35,921 nucleotides of DNA. Source: Candidatus Gastranaerophilales bacterium (GTDB taxonomy: Bacteria > Cyanobacteriota > Vampirovibrionia > Gastranaerophilales > Gastranaerophilaceae). Location: NCBI GenBank assembly GCA_944323195.1, contig CALURR010000101.1, positions 1-35,921 of the forward strand, in the 5' to 3' direction. Within the stretch, counting starts at the first letter, position 1; each line of letters begins with the position of its first letter. Both the position numbers and the translations under genes were made by a program. The notes under the pieces are model-generated. The model had not been told where the DNA came from, did no database searches, and saw nothing but the letters and a program-made list of their open reading frames with translations. Below are positions 7,789 through 16,472 of this stretch, piece by piece.

Positions 7789-9363
7789 ATGTATAAAGTA
7801 TTGGTAACAGACAAAATCAATGATTTGGCTGTAAAAATTGTAGCACGTGTGGCAGCTGCTGATAATCTTCCTACAATGGATGAAGATAAATTATGTGAAA
7901 TAATAGGTGAATATGATGCACTTTTAGTTCGCTCACAAACTAAAGTAACAGCAAGAGTTATAGAGGCAGGAAAAAAACTTAAAATTATAGGCAGAGCCGG
8001 TGTTGGTGTAGATAATATTGATGTTGCAGCAGCAACTGAAAAAGGTATCATAGTTGTAAATTCTCCTGACGGTAATACTCATGCTGCAGCAGAACATACA
8101 ATTGCAATGATGATGGCTATGTCAAGAAATATTCCGGCTGCAGATGCATCTGTTAAGCAAGGCTTGTGGGAACGCTCTAAATTTACAGGGGTAGAGGTTT
8201 ATAATAAAACTCTTGGTATTATTGGTTTAGGGAAAATTGGTTCTCATGTTGCTCAAGTGGCTTTAGCCTTGGGAATGAAAGTTGTAGTTTGCGATCCATA
8301 TGCTAATAAAGAATTTGTTGAAAAAATGGGCGCAACCTATATTCAACATTTGGATGATTTTTGGCCGATATGTGATTATATAACTGTTCATACTCCAAAA
8401 ACAAAAGAAACAACAGGTTTAATTAGTGTAAATTCAATAAATAGAATGAAAAAAGGAGTTAGAATAATAAATTGCGCAAGAGGTGGAATTGTCGATGAAA
8501 AAGCTCTTGCTGATGCATTAGAATCAGGTCAGGTTGCGCAATGTGCTATCGATGTTTTTGAAGATGAGAAAAATGTTGCACAATCTCCTTTGCTAAAATG
8601 CAAGAATGCTGTTTTAACGCCGCATTTAGGTGCAAGTACAGATGAAGCTCAAATCAATGTTGCGCTTGATGTTGCAAACCAAGTAGTAGACGTATTATCG
8701 GGCAGGAATGCAACAAGTGCAATTAATATTCCTGCTTTGAAACCTCAAAAATTGGAAGCGGTTAAAGAATATATGGGTCTAGCTGAAAATGTTGCCTCAA
8801 TTGCTTCTCAATTATCTAAGGGTGCAGTTAAAGAACTTGATATAATTGTAGGCGGAAAATTGGCTGAATTAGATGTATCTCCTTTGGAAATTGCAATTTT
8901 AAAAGGCGTTTTAAGTTCTAATATGGTTGGAATAAATTATGTAAATGCTCCATATGTTGCAAAACAAAGAGGAATTGAGGTTAAAACTTCAAAAGTAAAT
9001 AATGCAGATAACACAATAACTGTCAAATTAATTACAAAAGAAAATGAAACACTTGTGCAAGGTGCCCTAATTGCAAAAGGAATAAAAAGAATTGTTCAAA
9101 TAAATGAATATTGTTCAAGTATTGAACCTAAAAAACATATGCTTTTTGTTCCTCATATAAATAAGGTAAACATGGTTGCGCTAGTTGCCGGTGTTTTGGG
9201 TGCTGATAATGTTAACATTTCAGGCATGAATGTAGTTCAAAATTCAAATGATGAAAATAAATCAATTATGATATTCAATATTGATTCAAAAGTAGAAAGT
9301 GCAACTCTAGACAAAATAGCACAGATAAATGGTGTCGACAGTGCAAAATACGTTAGTATTTAA
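7789..9363 (+). CDS. serA: D-3-phosphoglycerate dehydrogenase
   Basis: SerA oxidises 3-phosphoglycerate with NAD+ in the first step of serine synthesis. The 524-residue length is the long type with an intervening ASB domain and a C-terminal ACT domain. The Rossmann motif G-L-G-K-I-G lies at residues 146-151 with acidic D169 after the second strand. Active-site residues are visible: R231 in '[10 protein letters not shown]', E260 in 'DVFEDE' and H279 in 'LTPHLGAST'. The region from about 320 to 445 is the ASB domain. The ACT domain from about 450 ('[31 protein letters not shown]') is the likely serine-binding regulatory part. AGGAGAAAAT precedes the ATG, and a strong terminator follows. Confidence 0.96.
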   Translation: MYKVLVTDKINDLAVKIVARVAAADNLPTMDEDKLCEIIGEYDALLVRSQTKVTARVIEAGKKLKIIGRAGVGVDNIDVAAATEKGIIVVNSPDGNTHAAAEHTIAMMMAMSRNIPAADASVKQGLWERSKFTGVEVYNKTLGIIGLGKIGSHVAQVALALGMKVVVCDPYANKEFVEKMGATYIQHLDDFWPICDYITVHTPKTKETTGLISVNSINRMKKGVRIINCARGGIVDEKALADALESGQVAQCAIDVFEDEKNVAQSPLLKCKNAVLTPHLGASTDEAQINVALDVANQVVDVLSGRNATSAINIPALKPQKLEAVKEYMGLAENVASIASQLSKGAVKELDIIVGGKLAELDVSPLEIAILKGVLSSNMVGINYVNAPYVAKQRGIEVKTSKVNNADNTITVKLITKENETLVQGALIAKGIKRIVQINEYCSSIEPKKHMLFVPHINKVNMVALVAGVLGADNVNISGMNVVQNSNDENKSIMIFNIDSKVESATLDKIAQINGVDSAKYVSI

Positions 9364-9380
9364 TGGTTGATTTAATTAGG

Positions 9381-9408
9381 GCCCCTCTTATTTAAGAGGG
9401 GCTTTTTT
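9381..9408 (+). terminator. Intrinsic terminator of serA
   Basis: GCCCCTCTT (9381-9389) pairs with AAGAGGGGC (9394-9402), followed by six T (9403-9408). It ends the GNAT-serA unit just before a converging minus-strand gene. Confidence 0.92.
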
Positions 9409-9416
9409 AGTTAATT

Positions 9417-9773
9417 TTATTTTTTATCGTAAGAGTTAATTGCAATAGATGAAATTAAACCGCAAATACAACCTAAAATTATAGCGCCTAAAAGAAGTCT
9501 TCTGTGAGTTTTGAAGTTTTCATTATAAAAGAAATTTTTTATCTTTGATGGGGTTTCATTAATGATATTAGTTGTTCCTTTTAGTATGTCTTTTGTCTTT
9601 TGCCAAGGGGTTAGCTGGGTTCCTTCTTTTGAAACGGTTTTAGCTTTTTTGTATGAGTCAGCTAAAAAACTTTTAATTGCTGCTTCTTGTGAAGCAACAA
9701 TAGTGCAACCTGCTCCAAAGCCGCCAATAGAACCTCCGATAGTCATACCTCTGATAGGATTTATTTTTGACAT
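9417..9773 (-). CDS. Small membrane protein of unknown function
   Basis: This 118-residue protein has an excellent AAGGAGG ribosome site before its ATG. The N-terminus (about residues 9-25, GMTIGGSIGGFGAGCTIVA) is a Gly-rich zipper-like hydrophobic segment. The centre is Lys-rich and polar, and residues about 92-113 (LLLGAIILGCICGLISSIAI) form a clear transmembrane helix. Glycine-zipper segments often pack in membranes or oligomerise. It may be related in style to the unknown membrane proteins at 3057 and 3867, but I cannot assign a family. It is transcribed towards serA and diverges from mlaE. Confidence 0.65.
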   Translation of the reverse strand: MSKINPIRGMTIGGSIGGFGAGCTIVASQEAAIKSFLADSYKKAKTVSKEGTQLTPWQKTKDILKGTTNIINETPSKIKNFFYNENFKTHRRLLLGAIILGCICGLISSIAINSYDKK

Positions 9774-9908
9774 AGAATCCTCCTTTTACAACACAACAAC
9801 ATAAATTTAATAACACAATCTTATTTTATGATAACTCTTTTTTTATAAAAATACTAGTCTAAATGGGCTAAATTGTTTGTATTTGTGTGTTTAAAATATT
9901 TTTTTTCA

Positions 9909-9914
9909 TATAAA
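9909..9914 (+). promoter_or_regulatory. -10 box placed for a leaderless mlaE transcript
   Basis: TATAAA ends 8 bases before the mlaE ATG at 9923. No Shine-Dalgarno lies between them, and no good -35 is visible. Confidence 0.4.
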
Positions 9915-9922
9915 ATAAAACT

Positions 9923-10720
9923 ATGTTCGAACTAAATAAGACACTTACTTATCAAGGTCTAGTGCTTTTTTGGAAGCAAATCAAAGACTTTTTAATAACT
10001 CTGGGTGAAATTGGAGTTAATTTTTCCCGCGTTGCAAGATATGTTATAGGTCTTAGAATAAATTTGGCTGAAACTATAGAGCAATCAAAAAGATTTGCTT
10101 TTGATAGTTTGCCGATTAGTCTTACAATTGTTGGTATGACATCAATAATTATTGCCATGCAATTAGCTCCTGAATTGGCTCGCCAAGGAGGTGCAAGTTA
10201 CACAGGCATGTTGTCGGCTCTTGTTATGGTTAGAGAGCTTGCTGTTGTTATGAGTGGTTTTGCGATTATTTCAATGGTTGGTTCTTCTTTTGCTTCTGAA
10301 GTTGCTTCTATGGCTGTAACTGAGCAATTAAATGCAATGAGAGTATTAAGAGTTGACCCAATTGAATATCTTATTGTGCCAAGATTTTGTGCAGGTGTTT
10401 TATTTATGCCTGTTGTTTTTATTATTTCAGCTACTTTCGGATTGGCTTGTGCGGGTTTTGTATCCAATTGGACGGCTGATTTGAGCTTATTAAATTATGT
10501 TACATCCATGTGGCATGGGTTATATGTAAGAGATATTTTTATTGCGATATTAAAAAGTTCTTTTTTTGGAGGAACTATTGCTCTAATTAGCTGTTCATGC
10601 GGTTATTCCACAAGAGGTGGAGCTAAAGAGGTCGGTTTAGCTACTACAAAAGCAGTTGTTTGGTCATTTTTAGCAATTGCGATGTGGGATTTTATTTTTG
10701 CATCTGTGTTTTATCTATAG
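9923..10720 (+). CDS. mlaE: MlaE-type lipid ABC transporter permease
   Basis: MlaE is the inner-membrane permease of a phospholipid transporter that moves lipids between the inner and outer membranes. The 265-residue protein has an amphipathic N-terminal helix, the coupling segment 'FAFDSLPISLTIVGMTSIIIAMQLAPELARQGGASYTGMLSALVMVRELAVVMSGF' typical of MlaE/TGD1, and about five membrane helices. 'EVASMAVTEQLNAMRVLRVDPIEYLIVPR' is the highly conserved permease motif. It is followed by mlaF (9 bases later) and mlaD. This is direct support for an outer membrane in this organism. The ATG has no Shine-Dalgarno. Confidence 0.93.
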   Translation: MFELNKTLTYQGLVLFWKQIKDFLITLGEIGVNFSRVARYVIGLRINLAETIEQSKRFAFDSLPISLTIVGMTSIIIAMQLAPELARQGGASYTGMLSALVMVRELAVVMSGFAIISMVGSSFASEVASMAVTEQLNAMRVLRVDPIEYLIVPRFCAGVLFMPVVFIISATFGLACAGFVSNWTADLSLLNYVTSMWHGLYVRDIFIAILKSSFFGGTIALISCSCGYSTRGGAKEVGLATTKAVVWSFLAIAMWDFIFASVFYL

Positions 10721-10728
10721 GAGTAATT

Positions 10729-11451
10729 ATGACGCTTGAAGTTAAAAATTTAGTTAAAACATTCGATTCAAGAAAAATATTGAATAATATCTCATTCAAA
10801 GTTCAAAATGGTGAAACTTTGGGGGTAATTGGGTTTTCAGGAAGCGGCAAATCAACTTTATTAAAAATAATAGCAGGAATTTTATATGAAGATTCAGGTG
10901 AGATAATTTTTCCTAAAGATTCAGAAGTCGCTATGGCTTTTCAATATAGTGCGTTATTTGATTTTTTATCTGTGTATGATAACATCGCTTTTCCATTGGT
11001 AGAACGAAAAGAATTTAGAGGAAAATATTCTCAAGATGAAATTACAAAAATAGTTCATGAAAAATTGAGAATGGTTGGTTTGGAAGGTATTGAAGATAAA
11101 TATCCTTCTGAATTATCTGGCGGTATGCAAAAAAGAGTTGGTTTTGCTCGTGCTATTGTAACTAATCCAAATATAATTTTATATGATGAGCCTACAGCAG
11201 GGCTTGACCCTGTTACATCAACCATGATTGAAAATTATATAGTTCAATTGAAAAAAGATTTAAATGCTGCTTGCGTTGTTGTAACGCACCAATTATCAAC
11301 AATCAAAAGGGCGGTTGATAAAGTTATTATGCTATATCAAGGTAATATTGTGTTTAGTGGAAGTGTAGATGAACTGTTGTCCGGGGTTAATCCTTATGCA
11401 AGACAATTTGTTAGTGCTTCTATTCAAGGACCAATGAATATAGCAACATAA
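10729..11451 (+). CDS. mlaF: MlaF-type lipid ABC transporter ATP-binding protein
   Basis: This 240-residue ATPase energises the MlaE permease. Walker A is 'GFSGSGKSTLLK' (about residues 34-45), the Q-loop is 'AMAFQYSALFDFLSVYDNIAFPL', the signature is 'LSGGMQKRVGFARA', Walker B is 'IILYDEPTAGLDP', and the switch His is in 'VVVTHQL'. The 'F-Q-x-x-A-L-F-D' Q-loop and 'GGM-x-K-R-V' signature are characteristic of Mla/Mce ATPases. I use the ATG at 10729 because TAGGAG precedes it; an earlier in-frame start at 10660 would overlap the end of mlaE by 61 bases and adds sequence that does not fit the family. Confidence 0.94.
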   Translation: MTLEVKNLVKTFDSRKILNNISFKVQNGETLGVIGFSGSGKSTLLKIIAGILYEDSGEIIFPKDSEVAMAFQYSALFDFLSVYDNIAFPLVERKEFRGKYSQDEITKIVHEKLRMVGLEGIEDKYPSELSGGMQKRVGFARAIVTNPNIILYDEPTAGLDPVTSTMIENYIVQLKKDLNAACVVVTHQLSTIKRAVDKVIMLYQGNIVFSGSVDELLSGVNPYARQFVSASIQGPMNIAT

Positions 11452-11474
11452 AATTAAAATAAAAGGAATAGAAA

Positions 11475-12839
11475 ATGGATAAAAAAAGGAAATATTCTTC
11501 ATCATTAAAAGTTGGCATTTTAACATTAAGTGCTATATTTATTCTGATATTCACTGTTTTATGGATTAAAGGCAGAAGTCTTTCTAATGGCGAAAGAATT
11601 GACGTTGCTTTTAAAGATATTAACGGTATAAGAGCCGGTTCTCAAGTTCAAATGATGGGGCTTAGGATAGGTCAAATTGAAGAAATAACTCCTATTATTA
11701 ATGGTAAAGATAGTTATATTAATATCCGCTTTGTTGTGACAGAAAAGGAAATTGATATTCCATATGCTTCAACTATTTCTATTCAACAATCAGGTTTAAT
11801 TGGTGAGCAATTTTTAGAAGTTACTCCTCCAAGAGCTGAAGTAATATATTCTCCTTTGAAAAACACTGCAAAAGCAGTTTCAGTTAATGATCCTATTTTT
11901 ATGGAGTTATCTGAAGGGGTAGTACAAATAGGTAAGATTGTTGATGTTGAGATATTAAAAAAATCTCAGCTTCCTTACATGGAAAAACAAAAAATAAACA
12001 CCAAAAATGCCATGAAATTAGCATATGTTATTGATCTTCCGGGGCTAATTTTAGATAAAGACATGGTAGATGTTAAATTTCAAAACAATAGATTGATGTT
12101 TGTTTTGGCTGATGGGGAAATTTTGCAAACACCAAAAAAGGATTTAAAATATACCGTAATAGAACCTATGAGAATGTCTGAATTTATGGATTTAGGCTTT
12201 AGGGCAACAAAAGCTATGCTTGAAACAAATGATAAAATTTCTGAGATTTTATCTGATGAATTTATAGGCTCAATTAAAAGTTCGGCTCAAAATATTAAAG
12301 AATTAACAAAAAATGCTAATACAACATTGGATAAAGCTGCATTGTTGATTGATTCAAGCAAAGCAGAAATTGAAGGGTTAATTAATCAGTCCGAAGAATT
12401 GATTGCAAGTTTAACTCAATTGTCAAATAACATTAACAGTATTGTTAGTGATGAAAATCTTAAAAATGATGTTGTTGGAAGTATAAAGTCAGTTGGCAAA
12501 ATGTCTGAAAATATTAATAAAATGCTTGAAGACGCTCAGAGCCGTGAAATTATTAATGATATTGATGAAACAATGAGAAATCTAAACGAAATTACAACAT
12601 ATATCAATGAATACACTAAAGATGAAAAATTAAAGGAAGATATTACAAATACAATTGGTAATTTATCTAACATCACTGAAAATATTTCAAAAATCATGGA
12701 TGATTACAACAAATTGGAAGATGATGAAAAATTAAAACTTAAATCAACAGTAAAAGATGTTTTAATAATCACTAAGAATGTTAAAAAATTCTCAGAAAAA
12801 TTAAATAAAAGATTTTTATTGTTTAGATTGATGTTCTAA
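11475..12839 (+). CDS. mlaD: MlaD-like MCE-domain substrate-binding protein, long form
   Basis: MlaD anchors in the inner membrane and forms a hexameric MCE ring in the periplasm that carries lipids. Residues about 13-31 are a transmembrane anchor (VGILTLSAIFILIFTVLWI). The MCE domain follows ('RIDVAFKDINGIRAGSQVQMMGLRIGQIEEITP', then 'IPYASTISIQQSGLIGEQFLEVTP'), ending near residue 120. At 454 residues it is far longer than E. coli MlaD (183). The extra part includes an insert at about 150-230 and a long helical region from about 235 to 445 with repeated 'NI..i..' and 'L..I' heptads. Long C-terminal helices in MCE proteins can form a periplasm-spanning needle. GGAAT precedes the ATG. It is third in the mlaEFD-lpxK run. 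Confidence 0.88.
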   Translation: MDKKRKYSSSLKVGILTLSAIFILIFTVLWIKGRSLSNGERIDVAFKDINGIRAGSQVQMMGLRIGQIEEITPIINGKDSYINIRFVVTEKEIDIPYASTISIQQSGLIGEQFLEVTPPRAEVIYSPLKNTAKAVSVNDPIFMELSEGVVQIGKIVDVEILKKSQLPYMEKQKINTKNAMKLAYVIDLPGLILDKDMVDVKFQNNRLMFVLADGEILQTPKKDLKYTVIEPMRMSEFMDLGFRATKAMLETNDKISEILSDEFIGSIKSSAQNIKELTKNANTTLDKAALLIDSSKAEIEGLINQSEELIASLTQLSNNINSIVSDENLKNDVVGSIKSVGKMSENINKMLEDAQSREIINDIDETMRNLNEITTYINEYTKDEKLKEDITNTIGNLSNITENISKIMDDYNKLEDDEKLKLKSTVKDVLIITKNVKKFSEKLNKRFLLFRLMF

Positions 12840-12840
12840 T

Positions 12841-13896
12841 ATGAAAAGAAATATAAAAACAAATTTCCAAGATATTCATTATTTAAGGCAAAAGCCCAAT
12901 TTTGCCTTAAATAATCTTTTAAAAATCGGTGAGTTTTTTTATAAAAATGTGATTAATTTTAAAAATTTTTTATACGAAAAAAAATTTTTAACTGAAAAAG
13001 AGGTTGCCGCTTATGTAATTTGTGTTGGTAATTTGACAACAGGCGGTGTTGGAAAGACTCCAATAGTTGCTAATTTAGCTAATGAAATATCAAAAAATAA
13101 AAAGGTGGCAATAATTTCAAGAGGTTATGGCGCTAAGTTGTCAAATAAAACTCCTAACATCATAAAAGACAATAAAGGAATAAAATTTAAAGATGGTTCA
13201 ATTTGCGGTGATGAGCCTTTTCAGTTGGCAAAAAAAGTCGGCGATAATGTTGTTGTGATTACTTCAAAAGATAGAATTGAAGCTTGCGAATTGGCAATTG
13301 TTAAATATGGGGCTGAAGTTGTAATTTTGGATGATGGTTTTTCAAATAGGACAATTAAAAAAGATAAAATAATTTTAGTAGTTGATTCTAAAATGCGTTT
13401 TGGAAATAATCATTTATTGCCATTAGGGCCTTTGAGAGAACCAATAAAAGAAATTAAAAGAGCAGATGAAATTATATTGGTTAATAAAGGAGATGAAGAT
13501 TTTTCTGACGCGATAAATTGGGCCAGAAATAATTTTAATTTGCCTCTAAAACAGTGTATTATGACCCCAAAAAGAATTTATAATATGCAAACAGGTGCTG
13601 ATATTAAAAAAAATACTAAAAATGTTATTTCTTTTTGTGCTATAGGTCAGCCGACACAATTTTTTGATTTTGTTGAAAAATATTATCATCAAGAACTAAA
13701 AGTTGCATTTGATGATCATCATAAATACACTTTGGATGATATTAAAGAGTTGATTAAAAAAGCGGATGAATTTGATATTAATGTTTTTGTTACAACCCAA
13801 AAAGATGAAACAAAATTAAAACACTTGATTAAAGATGTTAAAGGTTATTCGTTTTGCACTTTAGAGCTGGAAAATGCGATTAAAGAAATTGATTAA
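12841..13896 (+). CDS. lpxK: Tetraacyldisaccharide 4'-kinase
   Basis: LpxK phosphorylates the 4' position of the lipid A disaccharide at the inner membrane, so lipid A is likely made. The 351-residue protein has an N-terminal amphipathic region, then the P-loop 'NLTTGGVGKTPIVANL' (K72), 'ISRGYGAK', 'GDEPFQLA', 'LLPLGPLREP' and 'DDHHKYTLDDI' with the family His-His. One motif differs: the family usually reads D-D-G-F-Q-H, while here it is D-D-G-F-S-N (residues 164-169). The rest of the catalytic framework is present, so activity is likely but this change merits a check. The start lies 1 base after the mlaD stop. Its stop overlaps the converging gene by 4 bases. Confidence 0.9.
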   Translation: MKRNIKTNFQDIHYLRQKPNFALNNLLKIGEFFYKNVINFKNFLYEKKFLTEKEVAAYVICVGNLTTGGVGKTPIVANLANEISKNKKVAIISRGYGAKLSNKTPNIIKDNKGIKFKDGSICGDEPFQLAKKVGDNVVVITSKDRIEACELAIVKYGAEVVILDDGFSNRTIKKDKIILVVDSKMRFGNNHLLPLGPLREPIKEIKRADEIILVNKGDEDFSDAINWARNNFNLPLKQCIMTPKRIYNMQTGADIKKNTKNVISFCAIGQPTQFFDFVEKYYHQELKVAFDDHHKYTLDDIKELIKKADEFDINVFVTTQKDETKLKHLIKDVKGYSFCTLELENAIKEID

Positions 13897-14810
13897 AAGT
13901 TAAAATTATTTCTTTCAATATATTCAATAGCTTCTTCCATGGTGTTGAATACTTGGATTGCATCTGTTAAAAAGACATATTCAAGTGCTTTGATAACATC
14001 TTCGCAAGGTTTAATAATGATAAACATGCCATCTTTTAGACTTGTGGCCTTGTAGACTTCAGCAAATAAATTGGCAAAATTATCTGAGAATATTTTAATG
14101 TGTTCCATATTGAAGATAATATTTTGTTTTCCTGTTAAAACATTAGCATTAACTTCTTTAATGATTTTATCAACGTATTTTTCGTTGTTTACTTTGTATA
14201 AAGTTAGAGCACAAATATTATCGTTAATATAGTATCTTGTAAATTCTTCATTGGCAATCTTGCTAACAGAATTGGAAATGAATTTTAAAACTTTCTCGTG
14301 CCATTGTGGTGCTTTTGGAATAAATTCGTCAATGGCTAAATTGTAAGCTTCTTGGATAATTTTAGGGTTGTCTGTTCCTGAAATTGCAATAATTTTAAAG
14401 TTTTTATTCTCTTTATTTTTAATTTCATTAGCTGTTTTGATAAGGTCAAAACCGTCTTTGTAATCAGGCAGGTATAAATCTAAAACAAGAAAATCGAAAT
14501 TTTTCTTTTTGAATTCGGCTAATGCTTCTTCTTTATTTCTTGCAACGTAAACATTCATACCAATTTTTTGAAGCATAACGGATAATTGAAAAATTGATAA
14601 TTCTGTATCGTCAACAATTAAAACGTTAGTAACTTCTGCTGTGAAAAAACTTAGGGGAGTATTGAAATAATTTAATTTTCGCTCAAGTGCAATTAATGCT
14701 CTTGATATTAACTCCTGATAGTCTTCTTGAGTGTCTGCCGCAATTTCGATATTTGATAATTTTAACAAATCATCAAATTGTTCTTTAGTAATTTTAATTT
14801 CATTTTCCAT
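13893..14810 (-). CDS. Response-regulator receiver domain fused to a STAS-like domain
   Basis: This 305-residue cytosolic protein has a helical N-terminus (1-60), then a complete phosphoreceiver domain (about 62-182). The acidic pair is D67-D68 in 'VLIVDDTE', the phosphoacceptor is D111 in 'LVLDLYLPD', S144 is in 'IAISGTD', and K166 is in 'FIPKAP'. The C-terminal part (about 195-305) looks like a STAS fold of the anti-sigma-factor-antagonist type ('QNIIFNMEHIKIFSDNFANLFAEVYKATSLKDGMFIIIKPCEDVIKALEYVFLTDAIQVFNTMEEAI'). No DNA-binding domain is present, so output is probably by protein binding, for example partner switching. No cognate kinase is nearby. It is monocistronic. Confidence 0.82.
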   Translation of the reverse strand: MENEIKITKEQFDDLLKLSNIEIAADTQEDYQELISRALIALERKLNYFNTPLSFFTAEVTNVLIVDDTELSIFQLSVMLQKIGMNVYVARNKEEALAEFKKKNFDFLVLDLYLPDYKDGFDLIKTANEIKNKENKNFKIIAISGTDNPKIIQEAYNLAIDEFIPKAPQWHEKVLKFISNSVSKIANEEFTRYYINDNICALTLYKVNNEKYVDKIIKEVNANVLTGKQNIIFNMEHIKIFSDNFANLFAEVYKATSLKDGMFIIIKPCEDVIKALEYVFLTDAIQVFNTMEEAIEYIERNNFNF

Positions 14811-14863
14811 ATGCTAAATTATACAATTAATTTTTGAAAAATGCTACAAAATAATTTTTATTA

Positions 14864-14869
14864 TATAAT
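14864..14869 (+). promoter_or_regulatory. Predicted -10 box of the phosphohexomutase gene
   Basis: TATAAT at 14864-14869 has no convincing -35 at 17 bases (ATGCTA). A strong AAGGAGGA ribosome site follows before the ATG at 14900. Confidence 0.4.
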
Positions 14870-14899
14870 AATATCCATCAAAGACTTTAAGGAGGATGA

Positions 14900-16414
14900 A
14901 TGGATAACACTTTGAACACTAAGGCTTTTGGAAAAAATGATATAAGGGGAATATTTCCTTCTGAAGTAAATTCTGCCTTGTTTTTCAGTTGTGCAAAAGG
15001 ATATGTTGCTTTTGTTCTTGAGCAATTGGAAAAAATGGGCCAAAAAATACAAGCAAAAGATTTATTGTTTAGCGTATGTATGGATGCAAGAGTTCATTCT
15101 CCGGAATTAAAAAAAGCAATAATTCAAGGTGTTAATTCTATGGGGGCAAACATTTTAGATTTAGGATTAGCTCCTACTCCTTTAGGATATTTCAGTGAAT
15201 TTGCAAAAATTGAACCTGAAATTACAGATAATAAAAAAGTCATGGGTGCTTTAATTGTTACAGCTTCACATAATCCAAGCGAATATAACGGATTAAAAAT
15301 GACCTTCAATAAAAAAAGTCTTAGTGAAGAACAGATTAAAGAAGTTAAAAAATTAACCATTGAACTAAATGAAAAAAGTAGTGGTTATAGACAAGCTATA
15401 AGCGGTTTTTGCAAACAATACGATATAGTTTCAAATTATCAAAATAAGATTTATGATATGTTTGGTTCAATTGGTAAATATGGAGATAAAAAGATTAAAG
15501 TTGTGGTTGATAGTGCAAATGCTACAGGCGGAATTGTTGCACCTCAATTATATCGTGATTTAGGCTGTGAAGTTATTGAATTATATTCTGCGCCTGACGG
15601 TACATTCCCAAACCATCATCCAAACCCATCTGATATTAAAACACTTGATGATATTAAAAAGGCTGTTGTTGAAAACAAGGCTGATTTGGGCATTGCTTTT
15701 GATGGTGATTCTGATAGAATTGGCGCTATAACTTCTGAAGGCGAAGTTTTATCCGGTGATAAATTATTATTAATTTATGCAATAGATTTAATTGAAACCT
15801 TAAAAGTACATGATGAAAAACCAACAGTAGTTTCAGAAGTTAAATGTTCTCAAGTTTTATATGATACTATTGAGCAAATGGGTGCAAATGCTGTAATGAC
15901 AAAAACAGGCCATGGTTATATTAAATCTAAAATGAGAGAAACAGGGGCGCTTTTGGCAGGTGAAATGTCAGGGCATACTTTCTTTAAAGATAGGTATTAT
16001 GGTTATGATGATGCAATTTATGCGGGTTGCAGATTGATTGAAATTGTTGCAAAAAACAAATTAAAAAATCCCGATTTTAAATTATCAGATTTATTAGAAC
16101 CTTTCACGAAGGTATTTTTATCTGATGAAGTTAGATTGAAATGCCCAAATGAATACAAAAAAGATGTATTAGAGAAATTAAAAGGTTTGATTAATTCAGA
16201 GTTATTTAATTCAAAAATTAAAGATATTATTACAATAGACGGGCTTAGAATAATCTTTGAAGATGGATTTGCGTTAATTAGACAAAGTAATACTGAACCG
16301 GTGTTTACGCTAAGATTTGAAGCGAAAACAAAGGAAAAATGCGATAATTATAAAAATACTCTTGTTAATTTAACAAATAAGCTAGTAGAAGAATATACAA
16401 CTCAAAAAGTATAA
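14900..16414 (+). CDS. Phosphomannomutase/phosphoglucomutase family enzyme
   Basis: This alpha-D-phosphohexomutase (504 residues) interconverts hexose 1- and 6-phosphates and supplies sugar nucleotides for surface polysaccharide. The four domain signatures are in order: 'NDIRGIFPSE' at the start, the catalytic phosphoserine loop 'VTASHNPSEYNGLK' (Ser in A-S-H-N-P), the metal loop 'GIAFDGDSDRIGAI', the sugar loop 'GEMSGHTFFKD', and the phosphate-binding 'IRQSNTEPVFTLRFEA' near the C-terminus. 'GEMSGH' favours the PMM/PGM (AlgC/ManB-like) group over phosphoglucosamine mutase, but the substrate cannot be fixed from sequence. It stands alone between the receiver-STAS gene and the repeat protein. 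Confidence 0.9.
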   Translation: MDNTLNTKAFGKNDIRGIFPSEVNSALFFSCAKGYVAFVLEQLEKMGQKIQAKDLLFSVCMDARVHSPELKKAIIQGVNSMGANILDLGLAPTPLGYFSEFAKIEPEITDNKKVMGALIVTASHNPSEYNGLKMTFNKKSLSEEQIKEVKKLTIELNEKSSGYRQAISGFCKQYDIVSNYQNKIYDMFGSIGKYGDKKIKVVVDSANATGGIVAPQLYRDLGCEVIELYSAPDGTFPNHHPNPSDIKTLDDIKKAVVENKADLGIAFDGDSDRIGAITSEGEVLSGDKLLLIYAIDLIETLKVHDEKPTVVSEVKCSQVLYDTIEQMGANAVMTKTGHGYIKSKMRETGALLAGEMSGHTFFKDRYYGYDDAIYAGCRLIEIVAKNKLKNPDFKLSDLLEPFTKVFLSDEVRLKCPNEYKKDVLEKLKGLINSELFNSKIKDIITIDGLRIIFEDGFALIRQSNTEPVFTLRFEAKTKEKCDNYKNTLVNLTNKLVEEYTTQKV

Positions 16415-16459
16415 TATTTAATAGTACTTACTTCTAAGAAAAAAACCTTAAAGTATTGA

Positions 16460-16465
16460 TATAAT
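16460..16465 (+). promoter_or_regulatory. -10 box placed for a leaderless transcript
   Basis: TATAAT ends 7 bases before the ATG at 16473, and no Shine-Dalgarno is present. A transcript would start at or very near the ATG. Confidence 0.45.
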
Positions 16466-16472
16466 ATTGAGT

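Noticed and set aside
10660-10728. mlaF starting at 10660
   Set aside because: It would overlap mlaE and add residues that do not fit ABC ATPases. The ATG at 10729 has TAGGAG in front.
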